DNA from: Pseudomonas viridiflava | GTDB lineage: Bacteria > Pseudomonadota > Gammaproteobacteria > Pseudomonadales > Pseudomonadaceae | Direction: 5' to 3' | Length of the DNA stretch: 54,384 bases | NCBI RefSeq assembly: GCF_900602065.1 | Contig: NZ_UWFN01000386.1 | Span: 1-54,384 of the forward strand | Shown: positions 51,741 through 54,384 of the stretch, one piece after another | Layout of the letters: the number at the start of each line of letters is the position of its first letter | How positions within the stretch are numbered: the stretch's first letter is position 1 | Position numbers and translations under genes: made by a program | Notes under the pieces: generated by a model | What the model was told of the DNA's origin: nothing | Seen by the model: the letters and a program-made list of their open reading frames with translations, nothing else | Databases searched by the model: none

Positions 51741-52052
51741 ATGAACGACAGCATTTACCTCTCGATTCAAAACAGCCCCCGTTTCAAGGAGCTGGTATCC
51801 AAAAGGGAGCGGTTCGCCTGGATTCTTTCAGCGATCATGCTCGGGCTTTACGCCGCTTTCATCCTTTTGATTGCGTATGGACCAAACATTCTGGGCGCGA
51901 AACTTAGCGCTACTTCGACTATTACCTGGGGAATGCCGATTGGGGTCGGCCTGATCGTGTCCGCTTTTGTGCTGACCGGCATCTATGTTCGTCGTGCCAA
52001 CGGTGAATTCGATGACCTGAACAACGCCATCCTGAAGGAGGCACAGCAATGA
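51741..52052 (+). CDS. DUF485 membrane protein of the acetate permease operon (YjcH-like)
   Basis: A 103-aa protein with two transmembrane helices (FAWILSAIMLGLYAAFILLIAY; WGMPIGVGLIVSAFVLTGIYV) and charged ends. DUF485 partners are encoded directly before sodium:solute symporters of the ActP type and probably assist them. Stop and actP start overlap as ATGA. The sequence AAAAACAA, an AAnAAnAA Hfq/Crc motif, overlaps the start codon, so translation is a likely target of catabolite repression. Confidence 0.95.
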   Translation: MNDSIYLSIQNSPRFKELVSKRERFAWILSAIMLGLYAAFILLIAYGPNILGAKLSATSTITWGMPIGVGLIVSAFVLTGIYVRRANGEFDDLNNAILKEAQQ

Positions 52053-53707
52053 TCGGGCGTCTATCAGCAGTATTCGGCCTGGCCGCCTTTGCACCGTCGC
52101 TCTGGGCGGCGGATGCATTGACCGGCGCTGTGCAAAAGCAACCGTTGAACACCTCGGCGATCGTCATGTTCCTGGTGTTCGTCGCGTTCACGCTGTACAT
52201 CACCTACTGGGCATCGAAGAAAAACAAGACAGCATCGGACTACTATTCAGCAGGCGGCAAGATCACCGGTTTTCAGAACGGTCTGGCCATTGCCGGTGAC
52301 TACATGTCCGCGGCGTCCTTCCTGGGTATTTCCGCACTGGTGTACACCTCTGGTTATGATGGCCTGATCTACTCGATCGGCTTCCTGGTGGGCTGGCCGA
52401 TCATTCTGTTCCTGATCGCCGAGCGCCTGCGTAACCTGGGCAAATACACCTTCGCTGACGTGGCCTCTTATCGCCTCAAGCAGAAAGAAATTCGCACCCT
52501 GTCCGCCTGCGGTTCGCTGGTGGTGGTTGCGTTTTACCTGATCGCGCAGATGGTCGGCGCCGGTAAGTTGATCCAGTTGCTGTTCGGGCTGGACTACACC
52601 GTTGCGGTGATCCTGGTTGGTATCCTGATGTGCCTGTATGTGCTGTTTGGCGGCATGCTGGCCACCACCTGGGTACAGATCATCAAGGCGGTGATGCTGC
52701 TCTCCGGTGCGTCGTTCATGGCGCTGATGGTGATGAAGCACGTCAACTTCGACTTCAACATGCTGTTTGCCGAGGCGGTCAAGGTTCACCCTAAAGGTGA
52801 AGCGATCATGAGCCCGGGCGGCCTGGTGAAAGATCCGATTTCGGCGTTCTCCCTGGGCCTGGCACTGATGTTCGGTACCGCAGGTCTGCCACACATCCTG
52901 ATGCGCTTCTTCACCGTGAGCGATGCTAAAGAAGCGCGCAAGTCGGTGTTCTACGCAACAGGCTTCATCGGTTACTTCTACATCCTGACTTTCATCATCG
53001 GCTTCGGCGCGATCCTGCTGGTCAGCACCAACCCTGCGTTCAAGGATGCGGCCGGTGCGTTGCTGGGTGGTAACAACATGGCAGCCGTTCACCTGGCCGA
53101 TGCGGTCGGTGGCAGTCTGTTCCTGGGCTTCATCTCGGCAGTAGCGTTCGCCACCATTCTGGCAGTGGTTGCCGGTCTGACTCTGGCGGGTGCTTCGGCG
53201 GTATCCCACGACCTGTATGCCAGTGTGATCAAAGAGGGCAAGGCCAACGAGAAAGACGAAATCCGTGTCTCGAAGATGACTACTATTGCGCTGGCAGTGG
53301 TGGCAATCCTTCTGGGCATCGCTTTCGAAAGCCAGAACATCGCGTTCATGGTGGGCCTGGCGTTCTCCATCGCGGCCAGCTGTAACTTCCCGGTACTGCT
53401 GCTTTCCATGTACTGGAAAAACCTGACCACCCGTGGCGCCATGATTGGCGGCTGGATGGGCCTGGTCAGTGCCGTGGTACTGATGATCCTCGGCCCGACC
53501 ATTTGGGTATCGATCCTGCACAATCCGAAGGCCATCTTCCCGTACGAATACCCGGCGCTGTTCTCTATCGCCATCGCGTTCGTGGGCATATGGTTCTTCT
53601 CCATCACCGACAAGTCGAAAGCGGCAGAGGGCGAGCGAGCCTTGTTCTATCCGCAGTTCGTACGCTCCCAGACTGGCTTGGGTGCCAGCGGCGCGTCGTC
53701 GCACTAA
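52049..53707 (+). CDS. actP: Cation/acetate symporter ActP
   Basis: A 552-aa sodium:solute symporter with about 13-14 membrane segments; an N-terminal signal-like segment (MIGRLSAVFGLAAFAPSLWA), then the family signatures DYYSAGGKITGFQNGLAIAG, SYRLKQKEIRTLSA and GTAGLPHILMRFFTV. It takes up acetate and related short-chain acids. Translated with the DUF485 protein by four-base overlap, followed by a terminator at 53731. From memory it corresponds to PA3234. Confidence 0.97.
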   Translation: MIGRLSAVFGLAAFAPSLWAADALTGAVQKQPLNTSAIVMFLVFVAFTLYITYWASKKNKTASDYYSAGGKITGFQNGLAIAGDYMSAASFLGISALVYTSGYDGLIYSIGFLVGWPIILFLIAERLRNLGKYTFADVASYRLKQKEIRTLSACGSLVVVAFYLIAQMVGAGKLIQLLFGLDYTVAVILVGILMCLYVLFGGMLATTWVQIIKAVMLLSGASFMALMVMKHVNFDFNMLFAEAVKVHPKGEAIMSPGGLVKDPISAFSLGLALMFGTAGLPHILMRFFTVSDAKEARKSVFYATGFIGYFYILTFIIGFGAILLVSTNPAFKDAAGALLGGNNMAAVHLADAVGGSLFLGFISAVAFATILAVVAGLTLAGASAVSHDLYASVIKEGKANEKDEIRVSKMTTIALAVVAILLGIAFESQNIAFMVGLAFSIAASCNFPVLLLSMYWKNLTTRGAMIGGWMGLVSAVVLMILGPTIWVSILHNPKAIFPYEYPALFSIAIAFVGIWFFSITDKSKAAEGERALFYPQFVRSQTGLGASGASSH

Positions 53708-53730
53708 GCTGTCGTAAGTGCTCCATAAGA

Positions 53731-53755
53731 AAGCAGCCTTCGGGCTGCTTTTTTA
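53731..53755 (+). terminator. Terminator after actP
   Basis: AAGCAGCC/GGCTGCTT around TTCG with a T-run; 23 bases behind the stop. Confidence 0.9.
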
Positions 53756-53828
53756 TTGCAGTGGGAATCTTGCCAGCGATGGCAGTGAGGCAATAAGACC
53801 GCTATCGGCGCCATCGTTACCTCCTACA

Positions 53829-54375
53829 GTCAAAAAGCATTCCAATCATAGAATTGAATTGTTACTACCAGGAGCTGCCCCGCGTTCTTGAAACCGCGCT
53901 GTCGCCCAGCAAACACGGCCCTGTAGGAGCGAGCTTGCTCGCGATAGCGGTCCCACTGTTGAAAAATCATCGTCTGACCAGGTGCAATCGCGAGCAAGCT
54001 CACTCCTACAGTCAACAAGCATTCCAATCATAGAGTTGAGTTGTTACTGCCAAGAGCTACCCCAGCGTCCCTGACACCGCGATATCTCGCGGTAACCACG
54101 GCCGTGTAGGAGCGAGCTTGCTCGCGATAGCGGCAGCACTGTTGAAAAAACATCGTCTGACCAAGTGCAATCGCGAGCAAGCTCACTCCTACAGTCAACA
54201 AGCATTCCAATCATAGAATTGAATTGTTACTACCAGGAGCTGCCCCGCGTTCTTGACACCGCGCTGTCGCCCAGCAAACACGGCCCTGTAGGAGCGAGCT
54301 TGCTCGCGATAGCGGTCCCACTGTTGAAAAATCATCGTCTGACCAGGTGCAATCGCGAGCAAGCTCACTCCTACA
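53829..54375. repeat. Three tandem 182-183-bp units, each with a REP doublet
   Basis: Units at 53829-54010, 54011-54193 and 54194-54375 begin GTCAA(A/C)AAGCATTCCAATCA. Each carries TGTAGGAGCGAGCTTGCTCG and its inverted partner CGCGAGCAAGCTCACTCCTA. Units 1 and 3 are nearly identical; unit 2 is more diverged. The next copy may begin at the window end. Small frames read through the array on the minus strand and are not genes. Confidence 0.95.
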
Positions 54376-54384
54376 GTCAACAAG

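Noticed and set aside
53829..54375. CRISPR array
   Set aside because: Repeat units are 182-183 bp long, with internal REP palindromes and no alternating short repeat/unique spacer pattern; no cas genes.
53830..54383. Repeated 60-65-codon minus-strand frames (MECLLTVGVSLLAIA...)
   Set aside because: They are translations of REP sequence and recur wherever this REP type occurs.
1..54384. tRNA and rRNA genes
   Set aside because: I saw no segment with tRNA arms and a CCA end, or with rRNA-like conserved sequence, on either strand.

Overview
The window is GC-rich chromosomal DNA that reads as a Pseudomonas of the fluorescens lineage. The evidence is the PvdA-like ornithine hydroxylase, the pyoverdine/syringomycin-type peptide exporter, many Pseudomonas REP doublets in the intergenic gaps, a Crc-titrating small RNA with a sigma-54 promoter, and a gene order from about 23.5 kb to the right end that, from memory, follows the P. 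aeruginosa PAO1 block around PA3234-PA3262 in reverse. No database was consulted.

Left part, 1-22.9 kb: an accessory hydroxamate-siderophore locus. The 3' end of a large NRPS gene (tail of A, PCP, E / C-A-PCP / C-A-PCP-E) is followed by a GDSAG esterase-like hydrolase. After a 0.9-kb structured repeat element come, on the minus strand, a peptide exporter, a TonB-dependent receptor with a signalling (STN) domain, a Tat-signal FhuD-like binding protein and a fused FhuB-like permease. Divergent from these are a PvdA-type L-ornithine N5-hydroxylase, an unknown 82-aa protein and an FhuF-type [2Fe-2S] ferric reductase. A separate FhuC-like ATPase sits behind a Fur box. Together these would hydroxylate ornithine, assemble a peptide containing at least one Gly-like and one hydroxyornithine-like residue, export it, take the iron complex back by a ferrichrome-type route and reduce the iron in the cytoplasm. 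PvdS-like iron-starvation boxes lie back to back between the exporter and the hydroxylase.

Middle, 23-39.4 kb: mostly conserved chromosome. Genes encode an FKBP lipoprotein, a DUF1232 protein, an HTH/hypothetical pair, an EAL-CBS-GGDDF protein, tail-specific protease Prc, a quinone oxidoreductase, a HAD phosphatase, and a binding-protein-dependent ABC transporter with an alkaline-phosphatase-fold enzyme, next to a PhnR-like GntR/UTRA regulator with two candidate operators (probably organophosphorus uptake). An AT-rich stretch at 38.4-39.4 kb holds a probable gene remnant and a small beta-sandwich-type protein.

Right part, 39.4-54.4 kb: ApeB aminopeptidase, a pseudouridine synthase, minCDE, a lipid A acyltransferase, a patatin-like protein, pirin, an MlaA paralogue overlapping a periplasmic alpha/beta-hydrolase, the Crc-sponge RNA, the betaine-binding protein BetX, and the acetate permease operon (DUF485-actP). 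The window ends in three tandem 182-183-bp units, each carrying a REP doublet.
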